Shown: one piece after another, positions 26,530 to 38,397 of the stretch
How positions within the stretch are numbered: position 1 is the first letter of the stretch
How the letters are laid out: each line of letters starts with the position of its first letter
DNA from: Daucus carota subsp. sativus
Taxonomy: Eukaryota > Streptophyta > Magnoliopsida > Apiales > Apiaceae
Direction of reading: 5' to 3'
DNA: 64,000 nucleotides
NCBI RefSeq assembly: GCF_001625215.2
Contig: NC_030386.2
Span: forward strand, 35,529,296-35,593,295
Position numbers and translations under genes: made by a program
Notes under the pieces: generated by a model
What the model saw: the letters and a program-made list of their open reading frames with translations, nothing else
What the model was told of the DNA's origin: nothing
The model's database searches: none

Positions 26530-29060
26530 CTACATTTTTTACCGAATAAAAAAAGAATAGCTGTACGTAACTATCGGTACAAGTTGTACATATCAATAGT
26601 AGTGTCAGTTTTAGCTAATCAAATATAGGGTACAGCGATATAGAAGAGACGATCCAAACTTAACCTCTTCGGTCATGTATAACATAAGTGGTACTCAAAT
26701 AATGCGGGCAATGGCCATTATTTGGTACGAACAAATATAAAGTGCTTTGTAATTGTGACAATTTAGAACAATTCAGTCTTGGCTAAAAATGAGCAATTTT
26801 AATCACAACGAAATCAAACATACCGAGTATATCCCACTCGGAAGCAGGGTCCGTGAATGGTAAGATGTAGGTCGACCCTGCCCCTACTCGACCGAGTAGA
26901 GAGGAATGGTAAGGCATGCAATATTTAAAACACGGAGACAATCAATTTGCGGAGGACAAGCATCATATGAATGGAAAATTTCACAGCATCTTACAGTTAT
27001 TGTTAATTTAATAGAGCTTTATTAATCATCACAATATATGCACCTAAGCTACAATTCAATGTAATAACTGAGCATCAAAACACACCCATATACACACACT
27101 ATGACAGAACAGTTGTATAGAAAAGGGTAAAATCGTACCTGGTGATTAGTCATGTGAAGTGAAGGAGAAAGATAGATACACCACAGACACACACTAAATT
27201 CTTTATGAGGGCTTAGTTGCAGGGTGAGTGATTATGTTTGGTCTGAAAATAAATAAATAGATAAAGTAGAGTTTTGGTCCAACACTTCTTCTCCTGTGCA
27301 TCTACTTCATAACCAAAATAAATCATGGACATTCACAAAAGCTTGGCTATGAAAATGATAGAGTATGATATATTCAATAGAGTATCAATTATATAAATAA
27401 ACTCAATTATCTTTTACATGTTAATTCATTTTATTAACTTAACGATTTTTCATAATTGAAATTGTTCTAAGCGGTGGTGTTTATTTTTTCATGGACTTGA
27501 AGCTGGTGAGAGTAAAATAATAATTTATGGCTTATAATGATTTAGTGTCTAGTTTAAATTATCCGTTTAGATAATTTATATTATAAATGACATATAATTT
27601 AATAAAAATATAATGAAAGAAATAAATTTGATAGATTAGATATTTAAGTGTAAAATTAATTTTTGTTAAAAAGATTATTAAAATAAAAAGTTATTCAAAA
27701 ACCATATATCAAATCAAGTTTCGAATTTTAACCAATTTCTAGTTTATTTTAAATTTTAAATTAGTTAAAACTTATTATTCAAGCAGAATTTTTTTACTCA
27801 AAATCGAAATAACTTAAATTCGGGCACTTAAACCCGCCAAACAGACTATTTTTTTTTTTTTTTTTGAAACGCAATTTCATTAGAAAAAAACTTCTTCAGA
27901 AAAGAAGAAAGCCTTAGGGTACACCCGCCAAACAGACTCTGGGTTGATTTTGATGTCACAAGAATATTGTGTTATAAAATTTAGTTGATTTATGCATCAG
28001 ACTAATAAGATGATATTCAAAATTCAGATGAGAATTTGAATCAAGTAGTATGGGTTTTTAATTTTTATAAAATTATTTAAATTTCACTAAATGAATATAA
28101 TAATCTTTAAAGTGATGAAAATAAAGAATTTTTTTTAATTTCTAAGATCAGATATTATAAATATTAAAGTACCTATTTTAAGAAAGGATAGATATATTCT
28201 AGAATTTCGTTATCTAGTGAAAGAGACCATATAACTAACTTTCCATCTTTTACCTAAAAATCGTTATATCAAAATTGAGAATATAATGTCTTTGTCAGTA
28301 ACAAAAATCAGATCTTTGGAACCGATTCATATATAAATTATGATTATACGTTGTTCCAAGGTGAAAGCAGAGGCATTCATATATTTTAACGTAAAAACTG
28401 ATTAAAATTAAAGTAGGCGGAGGATGCAAAGAGCTGGAGTAACCAACTTGTTGTTCATAAATGTCCTAACCTTCCTAATACTCATGTTTCCAGTATACTC
28501 TATTTGGCTATTCCTTTCTAGCACGCCTTATCATCTGTCTTGTAATGTTATTTCATTGCAACTGCATATACCACTACTTTATCTTGTCATAAATACATAT
28601 CGTCCTATAACTAATTTTGTAAGTTGTGTAGAATTACTACTCAATTCGGCTATACACATTTTCTTCTAAATTTTGTGTGATATTTCAATTCTAGTTATTT
28701 TTTGACACACTTTCAAAACAAGGGGACTAACGCAAGTATGGTTACACTGCAATTTCCTCGATGCTTGACAAGAAACGAAGCAATCTACACTTCTTTTCTG
28801 AAGCTATAGGAGAAAATACAATTGAAAGAACCACGCCCACAGTATCACAAAGTAAAATAAAAATTCATCAGTGCAGATACAGGCAAAAAAAAGCTTGATA
28901 AAGAATATATGGGTTCTCATAGCATGCAATTATTGATGCGGACAAAAAAAATTGCAAAAAACCCAACTCCATCTATGAGGAGCGTTTTTTCCCTAATGAA
29001 GAAAAATACATGATCACCTCCGAACACAAGTTTACATTCGAATTCTTTAGGGGAGGATGA
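26530..29060. other. 5' leader and promoter of OCT7-like gene plus AT-rich spacer
   Basis: It contains the OCT7-like 5'-UTR intron (to about 27138), a probable upstream leader near 27139-27240, the LINE remnant at 27848-27922 and otherwise very AT-rich DNA. The stretch 28700-29060 is probably the ROS3-like 3' UTR and flank. I saw no further gene. Confidence 0.55.
27848..27922 (-). mobile_element. 5'-truncated LINE/retroposon tail
   Basis: A 75-bp insert begins with a T-run of about 17 (a poly-A tail on the minus strand), followed by GAAACGCAATTTCATTAG. It is bounded by a perfect 16-bp direct repeat ACCCGCCAAACAGACT (27832-27847 and 27923-27938). Poly-A plus a long target duplication is the signature of LINE-driven retroposition, and the sequence next to the tail resembles plant L1 3' ends. 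Confidence 0.75.
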
Positions 29061-32000
29061 CTACTTCTCTTCAGGTCCCCTTTTTTTCTTAAGAGAGTTA
29101 CTTACAGATGCTTTGGCCTTAGACCACTCCTTCAAGGAATCAGCACTCCTCACGAATGAGCAAGTTTCACCGAAATCAGCAATAGATATTGGTTTTCGAA
29201 TTAATGGTAGTCTGTTGTTAATTTTCAGTGCAGTAGCTTCACGCTTTCCTAAGACTGTTGACGCTTTCGACTTCTCAGAGTCAACAGTGCTCTTAGACAG
29301 AGAGATAGCATCGAAATTACTAGGAGCAACATGAACAGATCTGTCTTTTACTTCAAGACCATGTCCTGTATTTTCAAGCTCATTTAGCTTCAACAAGTTT
29401 TGATGTTCTGCATTACTTGTATCTGCAGCAACATCAGTGAGATTGGGTTGTGATGGTTGTGTTTCAAAAGAGAGACCAGGTATAACTTGTGAGATGCTGA
29501 ATGAATTTTTGTTTGCATCAGCAACCAGCTGTGTCCATGATGATTTTTGTCGCCATGAAACACCTCTGGCTGTTGTTATTGAAACGTCATTTGGTGAAGC
29601 TAAAGCAGGAGCTTCTGCACCTTGCTTTTCTTTAGACTGCATTGTTTCACTTTCTGGGTTCCCATGTAGTGTGTTTTGCTTTTCTGAATCGGAACTATAA
29701 CTGATAACATTAAGATCACGAGGCCTGGTTTGCTCTTCCATTATTACGCCTACAACAAAACGTGAGCTTTGAGGCTGCTCCACTTTTGCAGATGCTATTG
29801 TTGGAGCAGCATCTGAGCTTTGGGGAAGCTTAACCTTAGCAAAAGATTCGCTCAGCTTATCGCTGGAGCTATTGGGCTGCTCTTCTTTCGTAGAAGAAAT
29901 ACTTGACACAACACTGGAAAACTGGAATGGAGTGTTACCTTTCTTACCAATTAAGTCCTTCCATGCAGACTTCTGTGACCATGCAATATTATTTTTCGAT
30001 TTTGGGGGGCGTGCCTTCGGTTCTGTACTCTGATCCTCTTGTCCTTTGGAATTAACTGGCAAACTCTTTTTCTTTTTTGTATCAAGGGATTCACGTTCAT
30101 TTCCTTCACTTAACTCGGCAAGAGGCAATTTTCTTTTCATACTGAAAGATTCAATATTCTTTTTCTGACTTGTATGTAAACTGTTGACTGGGCGATCTTT
30201 AAAGGTATTAGATCTACCATGCTTTAATTCCTAGCCAAGCAAGCAGGTAGAGATTAAAAAAGTTAATTTCTAATAGTACAATAACATGAAAAGGTAAACG
30301 TCAATAAGAATAAGCACAATAGCTGTTGTGTATGAAGATTTATATTATACCTTGTTGTCTGGCCTAGTTTTTTGTGCCTGGTTCCCTGATAATAGCATAC
30401 TTTCCTTCCCACCAGCCACGATGTTAATAATAAGATTTTCTTCATCTGACGGTGGATCAGAAATAACTTCATCAACTGGAATATCAATAACTTCAGGTAA
30501 ACTGTCTCTTTCTTCAGTTGATTTACCCCTGTCTGCCACAGCCTTGGAGTCAGTCTCTCTCTCAAATAGTTTTTTCATAACTGATTCCATAATGCTAAGT
30601 TCTTCCTCTCTAATCCCGCCATTTGCTGTTTCTGTATCAGAAGTAGTTCCTTTTTCCTTGTGAAATGAATTACAATGTTCTTCACAATCACAAAAATGAA
30701 TTGGAAGAGGGGGTACTTCAATGCGCTGGAAACTGTATTTGTGCTTTCCACTTCCACCGAATGGCAAAGATTTCATCTAGAACAAGATGCAGCAGAAGCT
30801 CAACATAACATGTGTGAGCATAAAAGTATTGATCTACATGCATGACAGTGTGGGTGTAACATTACAGAGAATTATTGGACATTAAAGGAAATTAACTGAT
30901 TGCAAATAATATATCCCATTCTACAATGGTAAGGACTAAGTTAAGAAGCTTTCCACTGCTTAGGGAATCACGGCATGCCACATAGGTTCACTTGCTTCAC
31001 GTGTCGAGGGCTTCTAGGTTTAGGGAGTATTATTCTGTTGTAGAATGCTTTTCTTGCCAAGAATTCATTTGTTTCATTGGTTAAATATTCCTAAATATAG
31101 TGAGCTTTCTGCTGATATATCTCCCTGACAAGTCAGTAATTGTTTTCCTCATTAATTTACAGGTTCTTACTTATACTCAAGTTTATGTTCTTATCACTAG
31201 ACTTAGAGTGCCATATAGTAATATGCTGTCAAAATTAAATCAGGGTCACACTATTCAATTAATTTAAACTTTTACACTCTTATAGTGTTGGGTTGGAGTT
31301 AGTATTACACTATAACTTGCATTATTATAGAATATATAGTTATAGTAGAACATTTGGGAAATATAGTGAGTTGGGTTGGATGCTCTAATGCCTGCCTACA
31401 CAAAAAATATAATGAGTATACCTTGCTCAATTTGGGAAAAAATATACGAATATTTGGCTTTTCCAAAGCTTGTAACTTTTTCGGCTTCTCCGACGAAGGC
31501 TTGCTGTCAGATATATCAACCCTACTTGGTGCACTATTAATAAGTTTGGCATCATCATCCCACTCACGTTTTAAGCGAAGAAGGTAGTGCTCTTTTGCCT
31601 TCTCAAGTTTCAACCTTCCTCCTTTCCACATACACCCATTGTACTGTATATTGACACAAGATCAGAATTGCAGCAAGTTCACTTTATAAATATCATATTC
31701 ACATTAGCTCAAATAAAAAACATATAATTTATGACAACATTCTATTTTAAATAATGTAAAATAGAATTTAAACATCACATCTTTCATTTTTCTAATATCA
31801 ACTTCACAGATATATTTATGATGTATCATCCTCAATTTAATTAAATTCACATATATAATAAACTGCGTCAAATAATGGTCAAAGCAATGTCCAAACCACT
31901 TGTCTAATCCTTAAGGCGGTTACATCGTAGCTTCTCTAGTCCGAGCTCTATCCCTATAAACACAAAGTTCTTAGATTGTAGGTCAGCTAGTTGTTTCTTG

Positions 32001-32618
32001 AATTCAAATGTATAAGGAAGAAGTGAAAATAGTTTCATCAGTTGTGCTTACTTTAATTTCTACAATCAATCATTTTCTTCTTCTCGTTTCGAGCTATAAA
32101 AATCAACCAAACACAAACACAGTTATCCAATTACTTCAATAAAATGGCCTTATATACAATTCCAAGTACAAATCAGCACTGGCACTTGAACAATTAATGA
32201 CTAAATAATTTAAATAGGGAGACCTGAGGTTTTTGAATAGATGTTTATGATCCATTAAAATTTATCATTCTATATGTTCAAAGTTCAAACAAAACAAACA
32301 AACATGGGCATAGAGAGAGAGGGTGGGAGGGAGGGGGAGGGGGAGAGAGAGAGGGAGGGGAGAGAGAGAGAGAGAGAGCGGGGGGGGGGGGGGGGAGAGA
32401 GAGACCGTGCTAAAGAGCTTGGGGAGAGACTTTTCAGCGGAAGGTACAAAATCAAGGTAAGCAAAGCTACGGCCTTTGGTGCGAAAAATATCGACAGCAT
32501 CAACACGACCTAAACCTGAAAATGTTTTACGAATATCATCTTCAGTTACAATTTTGCCTAATCCACCCATGTATATCCTCGTTCCCTGTGCCCCCTTTTC
32601 TTCTTCCACCTTCTCCAT
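29061..32618 (-). CDS. ROS3: REPRESSOR OF SILENCING 3-like RRM protein
   Basis: Minus-strand exons: 32618-32406, 31643-31422, 30776-30351, 30230-29061; 2031 nt, 676 aa. An N-terminal RRM occupies about residues 13-90, with RIYMGGLG as RNP2 and RSFAYLDF as RNP1. It is followed by a basic segment WKGGRLKLEKAKEHYLLRLK spanning the exon 1/2 boundary region. The rest is low-complexity Ser/Lys/Glu-rich sequence. It contains two copies of a W-QKS-W motif (AWSQKSAWKDLIG at about 371-383 and SWRQKSSWTQLVA at about 512-524), also known in ROS3/NOL8-type proteins. Arabidopsis ROS3 binds small RNAs and promotes ROS1-linked active DNA demethylation; the same role is inferred here. NOL8-type pre-rRNA function is the alternative reading. 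Confidence 0.88.
32300..32405. repeat. Polypurine GA/G tract at the ROS3-like intron 1 donor
   Basis: It comprises GA repeats interrupted by G-runs, including 16 consecutive G (32380-32395). On the sense (minus) strand the intron opens GTCTCTCTCTC and then runs into a C-tract. Any apparent frames here are low-complexity artefacts. Confidence 0.95.
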
Positions 32619-33586
32619 TGTTGCCTCTCTCTCTCTCTCTCCCGCAGCTAAACCCTAGCTGCAACTTGCAGTTGTCCTCAAAACGTGTCAACCAAACACG
32701 GCCTTGTAATTGCGATTTGAAATATTCCTGATGGGCCTCCCTTTTGTTACGTGGCTTTGTTTTTGACTTTTTTCAAGTAGTCAAACCCAAATGAGGCGGT
32801 GAAATTAGGGTTCCAATCGGGGAGAAAAAAACCACAACCCGTGGGCTATCTTGCACTTGGCCCAATATTACTGCCTTTCGATTTATAATTTTATAAAAGT
32901 ATTGGGTGACCGAGAATCGTAAGGCCTGAAAATGTTTATGCATTAATCGGATTGTCAGATTAATCACAATGGTAATTTACAATTTATTTTATTATATTAG
33001 TTATATACAACTATCTATTATATTATTCAATTAGATTATATATATTTTTATGTAGTCTGGTAAATGGTAAATGATTATCATGTAATACTCGAAATCTTAC
33101 ATATCGGATTCTGTTGTGGAATACCCAACTTTTTCTGAAAAATTCGTCAAAATATGTATATATATATATATATCTTATACATGCATAATATCATGAAAAA
33201 TGGATACAAATTTTTGACTGCTACTTAGTATTGGCAATCGATGTATCGGCAATAGGCCTGAAAAAATATCTAAAAATATCCAATTTAAATATTTGTGTCC
33301 AGTTGAAGTAGGAACCATGGTATTGCCGTAATTTTCATTTTGCATGAAATTATAATCTGATATGATATATATTTTTGAAAGAAATCTGATATGATATATT
33401 AATGAAGAAATACATTTGTAAGATATATTAACACAATTATAATGGTGCATTAACAAGAATAGAAGAAATAACTCTTTTATTTCCCAACAATTATGTCAAT
33501 TCAATTTTACATTAAAAATCGTGAAATATTATTCACTTCCACTACTCAAATATATAATCCAAATCCTGGAGAATGTATTGAATTCC
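32619..33586. promoter_or_regulatory. ROS3-like promoter and leader
   Basis: Just upstream of the ATG on the minus strand lie a CT-microsatellite leader (about 32624-32642) and a telo-box AAACCCTAG (32650-32658). Further up, GGCCCA/TGGGCC-type site II words occur near 32733 and 32859. Telo-box plus site II is a common promoter combination of plant genes for ribosome biogenesis and RNA processing. The DNA from about 33000 to 33586 is AT-rich spacer leading into the next gene's 3' UTR. Confidence 0.5.
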
Positions 33587-36563
33587 TCAACAGTCTACAA
33601 TGGTTGGTTCCAGAGCTGATGAAACATCTCTGTCACACATTTCAGGCTTAATATTTGTAATTGCTTCTTCCTGCACGCGTGAAATAGGATGTCATAGTTC
33701 ATTAATCAGACCTTGAATAAAGTTTTCTCCGTATTCTAAACAACTGATCAGTAGCCTACTAACCTTAACGAGATTCCTAAAATATGTAGTTGTGTAATTT
33801 CCAGAAGGCGACACCGCTTCAATCATGTCTGCTAGAACCAGTTGGGGCTGTGAAATTGCTCCGTCAAAAAAATCTTCAGTCCGGAAACAAATATGCCAGA
33901 AAATTAATAAGCAACTATATATTTTCTTCGAATAAGTATGCATTATTGTGAAGACAGTACAGTATTATCTGCTCAGTGTCCGAAAATTTAACATGAAATG
34001 CTTACCAAGGGAATTAGCACTTTGCAGTCTTTTGTCGTACCTCCATAAGCTTTGTTTTGTAATGAAGGCAAAACATGATCGATCTTCTACATTAATGTTC
34101 TGGAGAAAGGTGCTGACGTTATAGTGCCATGGATCTGATGTGTAAGTTTCGTCGACCACTACATCTACAGTCTAATTGCACCAGTATAATTTTAATCAGT
34201 ATCCCAAGTTAACTGAATTTGATTATTGGTAATATAATTTTTTTTGTTTCATATTTGTGGATTTGTCAGGAAACCAGAGAGTGCCGGAACAAAGTTCAAT
34301 ATATCAGATAAGGTCTGTAACTTGCTAGATTAAATAAATAAATTTAGGAATAAGCCTGATATTTGGTGAATAACTTACACATAAGATGGCATGAAAGTCT
34401 TCACAATCATCAGGAATGGTGTTGTTATAAGTAGCTTTGTTGATAGATTTGTCTATATTTTCTCCCCCTGCATCTTCCACATACTGATATTCAAGTTAAT
34501 AATAGGTCTGTTAAAATGATACCTTTGCATGATATTCACAATAAGAGGTTGAGGTTCGGGTGTCAAATTAGCCATGTGTCTGTGAGTACCAGAGTAAGAC
34601 ATTGTAAACAAACATGGTACCTTTAATTTGTATGGATCCTGCGTGAACGACCACTCCCCCTACAATACAGAAAAATATTATGAGGAATGATAAACTTTAC
34701 CGTAAATGATATCTCTTCTTTACCTATTAACTTTATACGTTTATTTGCAGTGGTAGGAGAATGTTCCCACATGTTAGCACAAGGAATATAACCATAGACG
34801 TGTTTGTTTGATATTCACAAGTTATTGATTTGATTATGTACATGATGAAATTTACGGAGGACACAAAGACATAGGCACAAGGTATATTTTGCATACATCA
34901 TTGAAAGCCAACCAGGCTACCACTGGCTTGAAAGAAGTTGTCTTGTTGGCAGCTGCTTTAGCCAAGCACAGATAGTTTGCTTTCACCTGCAAATCATCAT
35001 ATTTGAACAGATTTATATAAAGTCCATAATGCGGGTAACTGAGTATTACTACTATGGGAAGCGGTCCACAGCAGCCGGGTGCTGTGGACTTGTTAAATAA
35101 CAATCAGTTTCTGGACCGTTGGATGCATATCCAGCGGCCAGGATCATACTAAAATTTTAATATGTCCAGCGCTTTTTTAGCGCTGGATGGGGATTCTCCC
35201 GTCCAGCGCTTTTTTAGCGCTGGACATATTAAAATTTTAATATGATCCTGGCCGCTGGATATGCATCCAACGGTCCAGGAAGTGGGTGTTGATTAACCAG
35301 TCCCTGGCATACGGTTGCCAGGGACCTGGTCCCTACTACTATATGAAGTTTTATATCACATTTGTCTTCTTAAAACAAATGTGTGATGAGAATAGCAGAA
35401 TTTCCCTTTTCCAGGTAAAGTTTAATAGAATATGACACGAGTTTGTTCAACTCACAGCATCATAGACTTTATTCGCTCTGAATTCCATATTAGCAAAAGT
35501 TCCTAAGTATTTGATCCACTCTGCTCGCTGGAATTTCAAGAATATCAGAGGTTAGATCAATAATGTGGTATGCAAAAATTACTTTTACATGATACAAAGA
35601 GAAGCACAAGCATTAGTACCTGCAGAGGAGTGTCTTCGGTGTTGGGAAGAAAAGTTGCAAAGTTACAGGACTGAGATTGTTCAGCGTTGCTTATGAAGTG
35701 TGCTGAGAATCTTGTAAGTTGTTGTGTCTCACTTTTGTTCAATATTTCTATTCCTCCATCACTGTATAATTTTAGCACACATTGCGATGCTACCAAATCT
35801 AACGATGTGATTCCCTTCAAACTTGTTAATAATCCTAGAAGCTGTATGCTCAGAGTGGTACATATTTAGTTATAATGAGGTCGTAATATCTTGTCAATTC
35901 TTTCTACCAATCATTTTAAGCAGCAAATATATAGCAGTTCAATTAGTATTGTGTAATGACTTACTGAAACCAGCAATTCCTCACCTCAAAGAAAGAAACT
36001 GTAAATTTCAAGAAAATAAATGTAATCAATAAAAACAAAAATGTCGATAGAAAATGCAAGGATTGTATTAGTTGCCTGAAAAAAGGAGTTATAGGTCGGA
36101 TGACCAAACAATTACTTGAAAAAAAACTGGTATCAACTGAATAATTTGACAATGGGATGACAAAAGATTTGATCCTCGATGTGCAGTACTTAGTCCTGGA
36201 TGCCATCCTCGACGTATTCTGCAACACGAGGGTGTTTCACAATTTTATCTCGTCAAAATAAGTACTTATTTCTGGAAAAAAGACGTCAGTGTGGTCACCT
36301 ACCTGACTAAGAAGATAGCTCTTGCCATCGAAGCCATTCTTGATGACTTTGAATGTCTGGCCATAGTAAATCTGAAAATACACCGCATCTTCTACCTTAG
36401 ATATATTCCCTACCTTAACCGCGGCTGCTGCAGATGTACTGATCAGACCCTCGATCATATCGTAGTCAACTCTTCCTCTAGTAGCACCGCAAGTGTACAT
36501 GCACGTCCACAGCAGCAACATTGCCTGCAGAGTTGCCATCAGAAATCTGGGAGATGTCCACAT
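33587..36563 (-). CDS. Secreted periplasmic-binding-protein-like plant protein
   Basis: Minus-strand exons: 36563-36303, 36218-36116, 35998-35985, 35841-35620, 35527-35456, 34986-34897, 34659-34621, 34483-34379, 34171-34006, 33873-33764, 33670-33587; 1266 nt, 421 aa, one open frame. The N-terminus is a signal peptide (hydrophobic core [18 protein letters not shown]). No membrane segment follows, so the product should be secreted or vacuolar. Cysteines are conserved in character ([31 protein letters not shown]). I recognise the family as conserved in plants and sometimes annotated as resembling ABC-type substrate-binding proteins ([19 protein letters not shown]). Its ligand and role are unknown. 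The third coding exon is only 14 nt (ISFFE reading). Intron 5 holds a palindromic MITE. Confidence 0.8.
35056..35333. mobile_element. 278-bp palindromic Mutator-type MITE
   Basis: It lies in intron 5 of the binding-protein-like gene. A 9-bp duplication TACTACTAT flanks it (35047-35055 and 35334-35342). About 180 bp of the interior is an almost perfect inverted repeat: GGCCAGGATCATA...ATGTCCAGCGC on the left arm mirrors the right arm around a GGGGATTCTCCC centre. The outer ends (GGGAAGCGGTCCACAGCA versus complement GGGACCAGGTCCCTGGCA) are also inverted. The intron transcript could fold into a long hairpin. Confidence 0.85.
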
Positions 36564-38397
36564 TGTATAGTTTAAATATGTTTGTATTCTGTGGCTTAGC
36601 TCAATGTTTGAATGTTGACAGAAAGAGCAGAAGAGTGTGTGAATGTGAATGACAGAGGGTGAGTTTTGTGACCCGTGAAGCTAGTCCTTGTGTTTTGGCT
36701 TGCTTGCTTGTCAGCATCTGTTTTTCTACTGGAATTCTAAATTCTAATACCTTTTTGGATGAATTAAAATGATATTAAAAACTGGAATTTGCTTTATAGC
36801 GCAGACATGTGGTCTGCACCAGCACCACCGCATAAGAAATTGTGGAATATAATTGTTTTGTTTTAACTGGTCAGTCATTGAAGCCCATTATGTTGTGCCC
36901 GTGATCTAAACACTGAAAATCGATTATCATGCCTCCATAATGTAGCTTCACCAGTGCAGTGCACTATCAAATTACTCAAAGAAAATTACTCCCTCCGTCC
37001 CATCTAATTCTATATATTTACTATTTGAAAGGCACTTTAATACTTTTATAAAATATGATTTTATAACTTATTTTTTTTAAAAAAAAATTTGAATAAATAT
37101 TTAACTATTAAATTATATTTCAGAATTTTTTTAAAAAATAAGTTATAAAAATATATTTTAGAAAAGTACCGCTCACCTGCGTATACAACTAAGCAGGACG
37201 GAGGGAGTAACACTTTTTGTAATGGACACTAGGCTTATCAACTTCAGCCTAGGCTTCTGCCACAAAAACTCCAACCAGAGGCATAAATGTCAAAAGTCGG
37301 GCATGCGTCATCTCCGATTGTTTTTTCCAAAGGGTGCCAAAATGATGCGTAATAGAGAAATATTTTTATTAATTATGTGACAGAATTTATGCCTCCATTG
37401 CATTTTCAAGATCCAAGCTCTACTTTACCATTGTATGTACGGGTAGTATTGTGTTGCAACTTGGTAGGTCTGCAAAGCATGTATCTACGCTTGTGGAGCA
37501 TTGGCAAAAATCAAGACTCACAATGATTCTGATGATCTTGATCACTTTACAACTACCATCTCGGGCAATCATGTCACGGATATAAAATAATTCGTGTCAC
37601 ATTAAAGTAGGTAACCTCTTGTCAATTTAGCAATAGCGATGTCAAGAGGAAAAAGGAAACTGAATTAAACTTAAAATTCTAAAGAATTGCAGTATATATG
37701 GGGGTAGCTGAGACTTTACAAATTTATTTATAAGCTTCATTAAAACACAAGATATTACAACTCTCAAAACCAATGTCCACTTCTGGTGTGAGCCTCGTAT
37801 TATTGGAGTTGTTCTGACTGCTTATATTCTAACTTTCTACCCCTCCTAGTATCGATGTGGGATAACTCCTGTTTTTAAAGCCACCGACCTCAAGTTTCAG
37901 GGATTCAAGCAGCACTGATTAGACAACTAAAATGAACCTAGAGGCTCCCGAGTCCCGAGAGGTTCATAAAGAAATAGCAACAGTCAACATGTAATTATTC
38001 ATTCTGTAATATTTGAATTTGCTTTCATGAATTATAAGTGTAAAATGCACATGTGTTTTATGAAAGAAAAAATGGTGTATGTTTTACCAGAATTGCAGAT
38101 ATACATAGGCTGATAAGCAGCAACAATAATTACTTTGGCTAGGATCTTCATCCGTATATGCAATGATCATATTACGTCTTGGGAGATGTATGGGATATAC
38201 ACAAGGTGCAGCAATAATCACATTGTGTCTGGATCTTCATCAGCAAGTGCAACAGGTTTTGGCTATTGAACACTTTTGAAACAAGCATGTAGTATCTATT
38301 GAACACGGCTCCAGGACAGGGGATATCTAGTGCAAAAGGCACAACAGGAAGGGTCTGGGAATAAAGATGTACATGCCATCCTCCAACTTCCCGGAGA
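36564..38397. other. Promoter of binding-protein-like gene and intergenic spacer
   Basis: It contains the Stowaway element at 36989-37207. A pair of imperfect repeats at about 38116-38180 and 38203-38262 shares GCAGCAA-AATAAT and GGATCTTCATC; it lies just past the stop of the nuclease gene and is probably its 3' UTR. No additional gene is supported. Confidence 0.55.
36989..37207. mobile_element. Stowaway (Tc1/mariner) MITE, 219 bp
   Basis: It starts CTCCCTCCGTCCCATCTAAT and ends CAGGACGGAGGGAG, the textbook Stowaway inverted termini, flanked by TA on both sides. The AT-rich interior is partly self-complementary. It is non-coding. Confidence 0.92.

Noticed and set aside
28424..28669. 81-aa hydrophobic frame
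   Set aside because: Composition fits AT-rich intergenic DNA; no leader, intron or homologue recognised.
29113..29700. Plus-strand open frames opposite the ROS3-like last exon
   Set aside because: They are antisense shadows of a long coding exon.
32274..32513. Open frames rich in Gly-Glu-Arg or Ser-Pro-Leu on both strands
   Set aside because: They are translations of a GA/CT microsatellite and G-run in an intron, without family resemblance.
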